34,432 nt of DNA from Paludibacter propionicigenes (GTDB taxonomy: Bacteria; Bacteroidota; Bacteroidia; Bacteroidales; JAFGXI01): positions 16,825 through 51,256 of the forward strand of contig DYMG01000009.1 of the NCBI GenBank assembly GCA_020721655.1. Reading direction: 5' to 3'. Both the position numbers and the translations under genes were made by a program. Shown here piece by piece: positions 23,559 to 31,290 of this stretch (the stretch's first letter is position 1; each line of letters begins with the position of its first letter). The notes below the pieces were generated by a model. That model saw nothing but the letters and a program-made list of their open reading frames with translations. It ran no database searches and was not told the origin of the DNA.

Positions 23559-26111
23559 TTAAATATCTCTTCTTTTATAAAGAGCCTCTTCGTTTTCTTC
23601 GTCAAATTGCAAATAACGATAAATTTCGTTTTCATTTCCTTCAATATTTTTGTTATAATATTCAAAATATTCGGCAGGAGTTGGCAATTTACTCATTAAA
23701 GAAACAACCGCACCAAGTTCGGCAGAACCTAAAAACACTTGTGCTTTATTTCCCATTCTGTTATCAAAATTTCTTGTTGATGTAGAGTAAACAAAATCGC
23801 CATCGGCAACCCTTAACTGATTACCCATACAAAGTGAACAACCCGGAACCTCTATTCTAGCACCAATTTGATTAAATACTGAAAACAGACCTTCTTCTTT
23901 CAATTTTGATTGATCCATACGTGTTGGTGGTGCAATAAAAGTGCGAGTTTCTTTGTTTACTTTGTTTCCTTCCCAAATTTTACCTGCTGCACGGAAGTGT
24001 CCAATATTTGTCATACAAGAGCCTAAAAACACATCGTTAATTTTTGTTCCTGCAACTTCCGAAAGAACTTTAACATCGTCGGGGTCGTTAGGGCAACACA
24101 AAATAGGTTCTTTTATTTCAGACAAATCAATTTCTATAACAACAGCATATTCAGCATTTTGGTCTCTTTCCATCAATTTTGGATTTTTCAACCATTCTTT
24201 TATTGCATCTATACGTTTTTGAATAGTTGGAGCATAACTGTAACCTTCTTTAATCATACTTTCCATTAAGGCAATATTAGATTTTAAGTAAGCTACAACA
24301 CTGTTTTCCGACAATTTAATTGTTGCGGCAGCGGCAGAACGTTCAGCAGCGGCATCGGTAAGTTCAAAAGCTTGTTCAACAGTAATATCAGGTAATCCTT
24401 CCATTTCTAAAATTCTACCATTAAATACGTTTATTTTATTCTTTTTTGGTACTGTAAGTTTGCCTTCTTTAATTGCTTGAAGTGGTATAGAATTTACAAC
24501 ATCTCTTAGAGTAATTCCTTTGTTCAATTTTCCTTTAAATTTCACTAAAACAGATTCAGGCATATCTAAGGGCATAAAACCTAAAGCTCCTGCAAAAGCT
24601 ATTAAACCAGAACCTGCAGGGAATGAAATTCCGAGAGGAAAACGTGTGTGAGAATCGCCACCTGTTCCAACGGTATCTGGAATTAACAATCTATTTAACC
24701 AAGTATGTATAACTCCATCTCCGGGGTTTAATGCCACCCCTTCTCTATCTGAAATAAATTTGGGTAAATATTTGTGCATTTTAACATCAGTGGGCTTTGG
24801 ATAAGCTGCTGTATGACAGAATGATTGCATAAACATTGGTGTTTGAAATTTTAAGCAAGAAAGTTCTGTAAGTTCATCGGCAGTCATTGGACCGGTTGTA
24901 TCTTGAGAGCCAACGGTTGTCATAAATGGCTCTACTGCTTGACCCGGTAAAACTCCTTTTTCGCCTATTGCTTTTCCAACCATTTTTTGAGCAAGAGTAA
25001 ACCCTTGATTTTCTTTTTGTTTTGGTTGTTCAACAATTGTAAATATAGTTGTTTCGCCCATATTTAAAGCTTTGCGAGCTTTTTTTGTAAGAGCTTTTCC
25101 TATAATTAAATTCATTCTACCGCCTGCTTTATACTCGTCAGATATTGATGATGGTACTAATTTGAATGTAGAAATTACTTGGTTATTAGGGTTTGTAATT
25201 GTGCCTTCTTTGGTATTTATTGTTATTAAATCGCCAGAATTAATTTTCGATACATCGCAAATTATTGGCATTCCGCCTGAATCTTCAACTGTATTGAAAA
25301 ATATTGGGGCTATAACTCCACCAATAACAAAGCCTTCTCTTCTTTTATTTGGCACGGCTGGAATATTTTCGCCTATATGCCATAAAACTGAGTTTGTAGC
25401 CGATTTTCGTGATGAACCTGTTCCTACAACATCGCCAACAAATGCAACTTTTGAGCCTTCTTTTCTCCATTTTGCTATTGTTGCATTTCCTTCTGGAAAG
25501 CGTGTATTTCCCATTGAAAGTGCGTGAAGTGGAATATCTGGGCGAGTTGATGCGTCTGATGCAGGTGAGAAATCGTCGGTATTTATTTCTCCATCAACTT
25601 TATATGCTTTAAGTGTTATAGTTTCTGGCAATCCGTTTCTTTGTGTAAACCATTCGGCTTCTGCCCACGATTTTAGTACTTGCATTGCATAAACATTAGT
25701 TTTGCTTAGTTCTGCAACTGTATTAAAACTATCGTAAACTAAAATTGTGTGTTTAAGTGCTTGTACTGCTTCTTTGGCTATTTCTTCGTTTTTTAGTGCT
25801 TCAATAAGTGGTGTTACGTTGTAACCGCCAATCATTGTTCCTAAAATTTTTACGGCTTCTGCTTTATTTATTAATGGCGATTTTTTTGTTCCTTTTAGTA
25901 TTTCATTTAAAAAAATTGCTTTTACTTGTGCTGCTGGGTCAACACCTGGTGCTATTCTTTCTTTAAATAAGTGCAAAAGAAATTCTTCTTTTCCTGATGG
26001 TGGGTTTTGTAATAATTCGCACAATGCTGTGGTTTGATTGGCATCTAAAGGCAATGCAGGAATTCCTTTTTCTGCTCTATATGCCTCATGTTTTAAATAA
26101 TTTTCAATCAT
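23559..26111 (-). CDS. acnB: Aconitate hydratase B
   Basis: TCA-cycle enzyme interconverting citrate and isocitrate through cis-aconitate; the family also acts on 2-methylisocitrate. The 850 aa length and order (N-terminal HEAT-like region 1-155, swivel domain about 165-370, three Fe-S-binding alpha/beta domains after) are those of AcnB, not AcnA. The [4Fe-4S] ligands are Cys699 (GSCMTN), Cys758 and Cys761 (PGCSLCMGNQ), each 11 positions lower than in the E. coli protein. Other landmarks are NTRFPEGNATIAKWRKEGSK, GTGSSRKSATNS, TVGSQDTTGPMT and GGDSHTRFPLGISFPAGSG. No IRE-like or other control element was seen upstream apart from the -7 box at 26149. No other TCA-cycle gene is adjacent. Confidence 0.97.
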   Translation of the reverse strand: MIENYLKHEAYRAEKGIPALPLDANQTTALCELLQNPPSGKEEFLLHLFKERIAPGVDPAAQVKAIFLNEILKGTKKSPLINKAEAVKILGTMIGGYNVTPLIEALKNEEIAKEAVQALKHTILVYDSFNTVAELSKTNVYAMQVLKSWAEAEWFTQRNGLPETITLKAYKVDGEINTDDFSPASDASTRPDIPLHALSMGNTRFPEGNATIAKWRKEGSKVAFVGDVVGTGSSRKSATNSVLWHIGENIPAVPNKRREGFVIGGVIAPIFFNTVEDSGGMPIICDVSKINSGDLITINTKEGTITNPNNQVISTFKLVPSSISDEYKAGGRMNLIIGKALTKKARKALNMGETTIFTIVEQPKQKENQGFTLAQKMVGKAIGEKGVLPGQAVEPFMTTVGSQDTTGPMTADELTELSCLKFQTPMFMQSFCHTAAYPKPTDVKMHKYLPKFISDREGVALNPGDGVIHTWLNRLLIPDTVGTGGDSHTRFPLGISFPAGSGLIAFAGALGFMPLDMPESVLVKFKGKLNKGITLRDVVNSIPLQAIKEGKLTVPKKNKINVFNGRILEMEGLPDITVEQAFELTDAAAERSAAAATIKLSENSVVAYLKSNIALMESMIKEGYSYAPTIQKRIDAIKEWLKNPKLMERDQNAEYAVVIEIDLSEIKEPILCCPNDPDDVKVLSEVAGTKINDVFLGSCMTNIGHFRAAGKIWEGNKVNKETRTFIAPPTRMDQSKLKEEGLFSVFNQIGARIEVPGCSLCMGNQLRVADGDFVYSTSTRNFDNRMGNKAQVFLGSAELGAVVSLMSKLPTPAEYFEYYNKNIEGNENEIYRYLQFDEENEEALYKRRDI

Positions 26112-26148
26112 ATTTAGATATTTATATTATGTAATACTTAAATGAATG

Positions 26149-26156
26149 CAAAAGTA
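26149..26156 (-). promoter_or_regulatory. -7 box of acnB
   Basis: TACTTTTG on the minus strand fits TAnnTTTG, 37 bp before the acnB ATG. No clear -33 element is seen. Confidence 0.45.
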
Positions 26157-26210
26157 CTATTTTTTTGATTTATTTTTTTATGTTTTATAGCTAACTATTA
26201 TTTAAAAAAC

Positions 26211-26238
26211 AAAAAAGGCAACTTTTTAAGTTGCCTTT
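26211..26238 (-). terminator. Terminator of the outer-membrane protein gene
   Basis: AAAGGCAACTT (26214-26224) and AAGTTGCCTTT (26228-26238) form a perfect 11-bp stem with a TTT loop. On the minus strand it is followed by a U run (26211-26216), and it starts 25 bp after the stop of the beta-barrel gene. Confidence 0.88.
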
Positions 26239-26262
26239 AATTATTATTATTTCTCCTTTAGT

Positions 26263-27120
26263 TTAGAAGTAGAAATTAAGATTTAAAACTCCAGAAACGC
26301 CTGTATCTAAACCAAAATGGCTTTCACTACCTGTATTTGTAGTTACTGTTTCAATGGCTGTACCTGCGGTGTTCATGCCTTCAGTTTCAACTGCTCCCTC
26401 TCCAATTTTCACAAAACCAAAACCATAAAGTAATTCTCCTGAAACAGAAAATTTAGGAGCAAAGAAATATTCTGCACCAACAAAACCTTGAACTGCAAAA
26501 CCAATTCCTGTTCCTTGTTTAGCGGAAATACCCCTATAAGCAGCAGGTGCTGAAGTCCCCATTGTCCAATCGTAAGATGTTGGTGTAGGAGTTGTTGTAC
26601 TCATTGTGTTTCCGTAAGTATATTTATTTTTTAAAGTAGAGAAAGCTAACATTGCTTGTGCTCCGTAAATACCTTGTAATCTGCCTTTACCTCTACGTTT
26701 TTCTAAACCAACTCCAAGAGCAACGTTCATAGCAGTTGTAGATTTTGAATCTGTAACCCAAGTTGTTGTAGCTGTTGTGTTAGCATCGTCGTTAACATAC
26801 TCGTTATATTTATCGTTGCTAAAACCTATTCTAAACATACCTCTGTAAGCTGTGTTAGCGTCAATCATTTTTTTACCTGAAATAATTAAAGGATTTGCGG
26901 CTGTATAGCCAAATGTTGGAGCTGTATTACCTGCTGTTCCATTTAAAAAATTTCCGAAATATCTAAAGAACGGAGTTGCATCAATTCCAATTGAATAATC
27001 GCCTGTTTCAGGTAAAATTGGGGTTCCTTTTTTTGATACAAAAGCTGCATCACCCTGTTGTGCGAACATTGAAACTGTTGTAAATAATGTAATAAATACT
27101 AATGCAAATTGTGTTTTCAT
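26263..27120 (-). CDS. Outer-membrane beta-barrel protein, function unknown
   Basis: A 285 aa protein with a clear signal peptide (1-21, ending MFAQQGDAA). The mature part is rich in Gly, Thr and aromatic residues in alternating patterns typical of membrane beta strands (YSIGIDATPFFRYFGNFLN, AMNVALGVGLEKRRGKGRL, FAVQGFVGAEYFFAPKFSV, GELLYGFGFVKIGEGAV), and the last residues LNLNFYF end in Phe, as expected for BAM substrates. It probably sits in the outer membrane as an 8-10 strand barrel. Two Thr/Asn-rich loops (about 110-125 and 170-190) look surface-exposed. I do not recognise a specific porin or adhesin family. It has its own promoter and terminator and so is monocistronic. Confidence 0.8.
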   Translation of the reverse strand: MKTQFALVFITLFTTVSMFAQQGDAAFVSKKGTPILPETGDYSIGIDATPFFRYFGNFLNGTAGNTAPTFGYTAANPLIISGKKMIDANTAYRGMFRIGFSNDKYNEYVNDDANTTATTTWVTDSKSTTAMNVALGVGLEKRRGKGRLQGIYGAQAMLAFSTLKNKYTYGNTMSTTTPTPTSYDWTMGTSAPAAYRGISAKQGTGIGFAVQGFVGAEYFFAPKFSVSGELLYGFGFVKIGEGAVETEGMNTAGTAIETVTTNTGSESHFGLDTGVSGVLNLNFYF

Positions 27121-27144
27121 ACTATTTTTTTAAAGTTTATGGAA

Positions 27145-27152
27145 CAAATGTA
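27145..27152 (-). promoter_or_regulatory. -7 box of the outer-membrane beta-barrel gene
   Basis: TACATTTG on the minus strand, exact TAnnTTTG match, 24 bp before the ATG at 27120. It lies in the 66-bp gap after the recG stop. Confidence 0.5.
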
Positions 27153-27186
27153 AAAAAAAATATTTTAATTACAGAATTTTTTTTTA

Positions 27187-29292
27187 TTAACTTATGTTGT
27201 TCCATGTTAATTTTTCTTTATTTTTTTCAATTAATTCATTTTTTAATATTGCGTTAAACGATTCTGCCAATTGTGGGTCGTTATCTAATATTTTTTCGGC
27301 TATTGTTCTAACGTATTCTATAATTTGCCCATCTTTAGCTATGTTTGCTATTTTAAGTTCTATTGGCATTCCGCTTTGTTGTGTTCCGTCTAAAGCTCCT
27401 GGTCCTCTCAATTTTAAGTCAACTTCAGAAATTTCAAATCCATCAGAACTACGTACCATTGTTTCAATTCTTTTGCGTGCGTCTTTAGATAGTTTATTGC
27501 CAGTCATTAGCACACAATATGATTGTTCTGCACCTCTGCCTACTCTTCCTCTAAGTTGATGAAGTTGCGAAAGACCGAATCGTTCGGCACTTTCAATTAC
27601 CATTACCGATGCGTTTGGAACGTTTACTCCTACTTCAATAACTGTTGTTGCAACCATAATTTTGGTTATTCCTTTCACAAAAAACTGCATAGCTTTGTCT
27701 TTTTCTTCGGCTTTCATTTTTCCGTGCACTACGCTAATTCCGTATTGTTCTTGTGGAAATGCCCTAATTATGCTTTCTAATCCGTCTTCTAAATACTTGT
27801 AGTCTAATGTTTCGCTTTCAGAAATTAATGGATAAACTATATAAATTTGGCGACCTTTTGCTATTTCATCTTTTAAAAATTTAAATAGTGGAAGTCTTTG
27901 CGAATCGAATTTGTGTAGTGTTTTTATATTTTTTCGTCCGGGAGGCAATTGGTCAATTACAGAAACATCTAAATCTCCATAAAGTGTCATTGCAAGTGTT
28001 CTTGGAATTGGGGTTGCTGTCATTACTAATATATGTGGTGGATTTATATTTTTAGCCCACATTTTTGCTCTTTGTGCAACGCCAAACCTATGTTGCTCAT
28101 CAATAACAACATATCCTAATTTTTTAAATATTACTTTATCTTCAATTAGTGCGTGAGTGCCAATTAATATGTCTATTTCGCCATTTTCTAAATCGTTGTG
28201 TAATTGTTTTCTTGCTTTTGATTTCGATGAACCTGTTAAAATTGCAATTTTAACATCAATTCCTTTTAGAAACTCAGATATTACCACAAAATGCTGATTT
28301 GCAAGTATTTCAGTTGGAGCCATTATTGCGGTTTGAAATCCGTTATCTATTGCTATGAGCATAGTCATTAAAGCTACAAGTGTTTTTCCACTTCCAACAT
28401 CGCCTTGTAACAGTCGGTTCATTTGTTTTCCCGAATTAAAATCTTTACGAATTTCTTTTATTACTCGTTTTTGAGCTTCGGTTAGTTCAAATTGCAAGTT
28501 TGTTTTAAAAAATTTATTAAAACTATTTCCTATTTTACTAAAAACAAAGCCATTATATTTTTGAGTACGTACCTTTTTAATTCTCAACAATTTAAGCTGA
28601 ATATAAAAAAGTTCGTCAAATTTTAATCTATATTCGGCTTTTTTTAATGTTTCTGCATCTTTTGGAAAATGTATGTTTAAAAGTGCATTTTTTAAATTTA
28701 AAAGATTGTGTTTTTCAACTAAATAGGCAGGTAGGGTTTCCCAAATATCATTATAAATTGTTTTTAGTAAATTTTGCTGAATTTTAAGAATTGTTTTAGA
28801 ATTTAAAAAGCCATTCTTCATTTTCTCGGTGGTGTTATAAGCTGGTTCTAAAGAAGAATTTATTTTTGAATCGTATTTTTCTAACTCTTCAATTTCGGGG
28901 TGTGCAATGCTATATTTATTGTTAAAAATAATTGGTTTTCCGTAAACAATGTATTCTTTTTGCAAAACAATGCTTTCTTTTATCCATTTTATGCCTTTAA
29001 ACCAAACAAGTTCTATAAAACCAGTACCATCGGTAAATAAAGCATTGTATCTTTTTTTGTATTTTTCGCCAGTTTCTGTGGCACTTATAATTTTACCTTT
29101 TAACTGTATATGTATTAAGTTTGTTGATATGTCGCTAATATTGTAGAACTTACTTTTATCAATGTACTTGTACGGATAATAATTAATTAAATCTTTGTAT
29201 GTAAAAATTTGCAATTCTTTATTAAACAATTCTGCTTTTACCGGACCTACTCCTTTTAAAAATTTAACTTCCTTATTTAGAACATCATTCAT
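27187..29292 (-). CDS. recG: ATP-dependent DNA helicase RecG
   Basis: A branch-migrating helicase that reverses stalled forks and processes recombination intermediates in the cytoplasm. The 701 aa protein has the N-terminal wedge/OB region (about 5-160, starting LKGVGPVKAELFNKELQIFT), Walker A GDVGSGKT with Lys303, the RecG-type motif II DEQHRFGVAQR, motif III TATPIPRTLA, motif V/VI IEVGVNVPNASVMVIESAERFGLSQ (split here only for reading) and QLRGRVGRG, then the C-terminal SDGFEISEVDLKLRGPGAL. Length is normal for RecG. It follows the small membrane protein gene by 21 bp on the same strand, so the two are probably co-transcribed. Confidence 0.97.
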   Translation of the reverse strand: MNDVLNKEVKFLKGVGPVKAELFNKELQIFTYKDLINYYPYKYIDKSKFYNISDISTNLIHIQLKGKIISATETGEKYKKRYNALFTDGTGFIELVWFKGIKWIKESIVLQKEYIVYGKPIIFNNKYSIAHPEIEELEKYDSKINSSLEPAYNTTEKMKNGFLNSKTILKIQQNLLKTIYNDIWETLPAYLVEKHNLLNLKNALLNIHFPKDAETLKKAEYRLKFDELFYIQLKLLRIKKVRTQKYNGFVFSKIGNSFNKFFKTNLQFELTEAQKRVIKEIRKDFNSGKQMNRLLQGDVGSGKTLVALMTMLIAIDNGFQTAIMAPTEILANQHFVVISEFLKGIDVKIAILTGSSKSKARKQLHNDLENGEIDILIGTHALIEDKVIFKKLGYVVIDEQHRFGVAQRAKMWAKNINPPHILVMTATPIPRTLAMTLYGDLDVSVIDQLPPGRKNIKTLHKFDSQRLPLFKFLKDEIAKGRQIYIVYPLISESETLDYKYLEDGLESIIRAFPQEQYGISVVHGKMKAEEKDKAMQFFVKGITKIMVATTVIEVGVNVPNASVMVIESAERFGLSQLHQLRGRVGRGAEQSYCVLMTGNKLSKDARKRIETMVRSSDGFEISEVDLKLRGPGALDGTQQSGMPIELKIANIAKDGQIIEYVRTIAEKILDNDPQLAESFNAILKNELIEKNKEKLTWNNIS

Positions 29293-29313
29293 AAATAATA
29301 TTTCTACTAATTT

Positions 29314-29613
29314 TTATTCTTGATTAAATACTTTAATTTGATTGTATCGTTTAATTCCTTGTTTCCAATTAATGAAGCCCAATATTACTCCGGCTAATAT
29401 AAAAACAACAAACCTAATTAATACTTCTACCGATTTAAATTCATTGATGAAATTATCAACAGTTAATTTACCATCGAAAATTAAATTGAAAAGTGGCACA
29501 AATAAAATCATTGAAACACCCCAAATAATTGCAAATTTTACAATAAAAAAGTTTCTTCCTTTTTTAATTCTGTTTTCCCAAAGCTTAATAAATCTTTCTG
29601 ATGAAATAGACAT
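29314..29613 (-). CDS. Small two-helix membrane protein, unknown
   Basis: A 99 aa protein with a basic N-terminus (SERFIKLWENRIKKGRN), two hydrophobic helices (about 24-45 and 65-85) and a charged C-terminal tail. I recognise no family or motif. It ends 21 bp upstream of recG, so it is probably the first gene of a two-gene unit. The pattern of basic residues suggests both ends are cytoplasmic. A near-consensus -7 box on the minus strand (TAATATTG, 29638-29645) may drive it. Confidence 0.7.
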   Translation of the reverse strand: MSISSERFIKLWENRIKKGRNFFIVKFAIIWGVSMILFVPLFNLIFDGKLTVDNFINEFKSVEVLIRFVVFILAGVILGFINWKQGIKRYNQIKVFNQE

Positions 29614-29657
29614 AATAAAAATGTTAGTTTAATTATCCAATATTAACAAAAAATTAT

Positions 29658-29665
29658 TATTTTTG
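29658..29665 (+). promoter_or_regulatory. Possible -7 box upstream of tryptophanase
   Basis: TATTTTTG fits TAnnTTTG but lies 170 bp before the tnaA ATG and has no visible -33 box. If used, it gives a leader of about 165 nt containing a 22-codon frame (29686-29754) and a small hairpin (29785-29798). Confidence 0.3.
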
Positions 29666-29685
29666 CTAAACAAAGCAAAATAACT

Positions 29686-29754
29686 ATGATATTTTATTTA
29701 CATAAAAAGTATTTGAATATTAAACGTAGAGATAATTTTTACTTTTCCATTTAA
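29686..29754 (+). CDS. Possible 22-codon leader ORF upstream of tnaA
   Basis: ATG at 29686, TAA at 29752-29754, reading MIFYLHKKYLNIKRRDNFYF and then SI. In E. coli and relatives tnaA is preceded by tnaC, a leader peptide whose Trp and Pro residues sense tryptophan. This frame sits where such a peptide would but has no Trp and no Pro, so it is not tnaC-like. It may be chance in AT-rich DNA. A hairpin TCGCT-TTTT-AGCGA (29785-29798) lies between it and tnaA. Confidence 0.2.
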   Translation: MIFYLHKKYLNIKRRDNFYFSI

Positions 29755-29835
29755 AAACGAAGCACATTCGTTCTCATTTATTTATCGCTTTTTAGCGAAA
29801 ATCTTTTTAATTTATTAATTATATAATATAATATT

Positions 29836-31212
29836 ATGGAATTACCATTTGCAGAATCGTTTAAAATAAAAATGGTTGCCCCTATTAAAAAAAGCACAAG
29901 AGAGCAACGCAAACAATGGCTTAAAAAAGCAAATTATAACCTATTTAACCTAAAATCTGACGAAGTTTTTATTGATTTACTTACCGACTCTGGAACTGGT
30001 GCTATGAGCGAACAACAGTGGGCAGCATTAATGCTTGGCGACGAATCGTATGCCGGAGCATCATCATACTATAACTTAAAAAATGCAATAAAAAACATTT
30101 TAGGATTCGAATATTTTTTACCAACACACCAAGGACGTGCTGCGGAAAACGTACTTTTTTCTGTTCTTGTTGAACAAGGCGATATTGTTCCCGGAAATTC
30201 GCATTTCGATACAACAAAAGGACATATAGAATTTAGAAAAGCAAAAGCCATAGATTGCACTATTGATGAGGCTTTTATTACCGATAAGGAATATCCTTTT
30301 AAAGGAAATGTTGACCTTAAAAAACTAGAAAAAGTTTTTGCAGAAAACGATAGTGAAAAAATTAAATTTATAATTGTAACAGTTACAAATAACACCTCCG
30401 GCGGACAACCGGTTTCTATGCAAAACCTTCGTGAAGTTAGCGAATTTGCTAAGAAAAAAGGCGTTATGCTAATTTTAGACTCTGCTCGTTTTGCTGAAAA
30501 TGCATATTTTATAAAAATGCGAGAAAAAACTTACGAAAACAAATCAATAAAAGAAATTGTTGCAGAAATGTACTCGTATGCCGATGCTATGACTATGAGT
30601 AGTAAAAAAGATGCAATTGTTAATATGGGTGGCTTTATTGCTATGAGAAGCAAAGATTTATTTGATAAAGCATCGGTTTTTAACATTATGTTCGAAGGCT
30701 ATTTAACTTATGGCGGAATGTCTGGTAGAGATATGAACGCTTTAGCTCAGGGTTTAGATGAAGGTACAGAATTTGAAACTTTAGAAACTCGCATTAAACA
30801 AGTTGAATATCTTGGAAACCAATTAATTGAATGGGGAATTCCAATTCAACGACCAGTTGGCGGACACGCAGTTTTTATTGATGCCGATAAAATTTTATCA
30901 AATATTCCTAAAGAAGAATTTAGAGCACAAACTTTGGCTATAGAACTATACTTAGAAGCAGGAATAAGGGGCGTTGAAATTGGTGCAATTTTAGCAGATA
31001 GAGACCCTATTACACGTGAAAACAGATTTAATGGTTTAGAATTTGTTCGACTTGCAATTCCTCGCAGAACTTACACAAACAACCACATGAATGTTGTTGC
31101 AGTTGCCATAAAAAATGTTTTTGACAGAAAACACGAAATTACAAGAGGTGTTGAAATTATTAAAGAAGCCCCAATAATGCGACACTTTACTGTTGAATTA
31201 AAAAAACTGTAA
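29836..31212 (+). CDS. tnaA: Tryptophanase (PLP-dependent beta-elimination lyase)
   Basis: Converts L-tryptophan to indole, pyruvate and ammonia in the cytoplasm. The 458 aa protein is colinear with the tryptophanase / tyrosine phenol-lyase family. The PLP lysine is Lys258 (MSSKKDAIVNMGG), with LTDSGTGAMS, PTHQGRAAEN, TNNTSGGQPVS and LDSARFAENAYFIK also present. Two positions separate the enzymes: here FDTTKGH keeps the tryptophanase Asp (Asp125, E. coli Asp137) where tyrosine phenol-lyase has Thr, and GVEIG has Ile382 where that enzyme has its substrate-binding Arg (MERG). So tryptophanase is the better call. The ATG at 29836 gives the usual N-terminus (ELPFAESFKIKMV). It is followed by its own terminator; the acetyl-CoA synthetase gene follows 78 bp on. 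Confidence 0.94.
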   Translation: MELPFAESFKIKMVAPIKKSTREQRKQWLKKANYNLFNLKSDEVFIDLLTDSGTGAMSEQQWAALMLGDESYAGASSYYNLKNAIKNILGFEYFLPTHQGRAAENVLFSVLVEQGDIVPGNSHFDTTKGHIEFRKAKAIDCTIDEAFITDKEYPFKGNVDLKKLEKVFAENDSEKIKFIIVTVTNNTSGGQPVSMQNLREVSEFAKKKGVMLILDSARFAENAYFIKMREKTYENKSIKEIVAEMYSYADAMTMSSKKDAIVNMGGFIAMRSKDLFDKASVFNIMFEGYLTYGGMSGRDMNALAQGLDEGTEFETLETRIKQVEYLGNQLIEWGIPIQRPVGGHAVFIDADKILSNIPKEEFRAQTLAIELYLEAGIRGVEIGAILADRDPITRENRFNGLEFVRLAIPRRTYTNNHMNVVAVAIKNVFDRKHEITRGVEIIKEAPIMRHFTVELKKL

Positions 31213-31225
31213 TACTCTTAAAAAC

Positions 31226-31265
31226 AAAAACTCAAATATGTAATAAAAAATATTTGAGTTTTTTT
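31226..31265 (+). terminator. Terminator after tnaA
   Basis: AAAAACTCAAATAT (31226-31239) pairs perfectly with ATATTTGAGTTTTT (31250-31263), 14 bp, loop of 10, T run to 31265. It separates tnaA from the downstream synthetase gene. A near-consensus -7 box, TATATTTT at 31265-31272, overlaps its end and may start the next unit. Confidence 0.87.
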
Positions 31266-31290
31266 ATATTTTTACACAAATAAAATTAAT

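Noticed and set aside
29836-31212. Tyrosine phenol-lyase as an alternative to tryptophanase.
   Set aside because: The Asp in FDTTKGH and the Ile in GVEIG match tryptophanase, whereas tyrosine phenol-lyase has Thr and Arg at these two positions.
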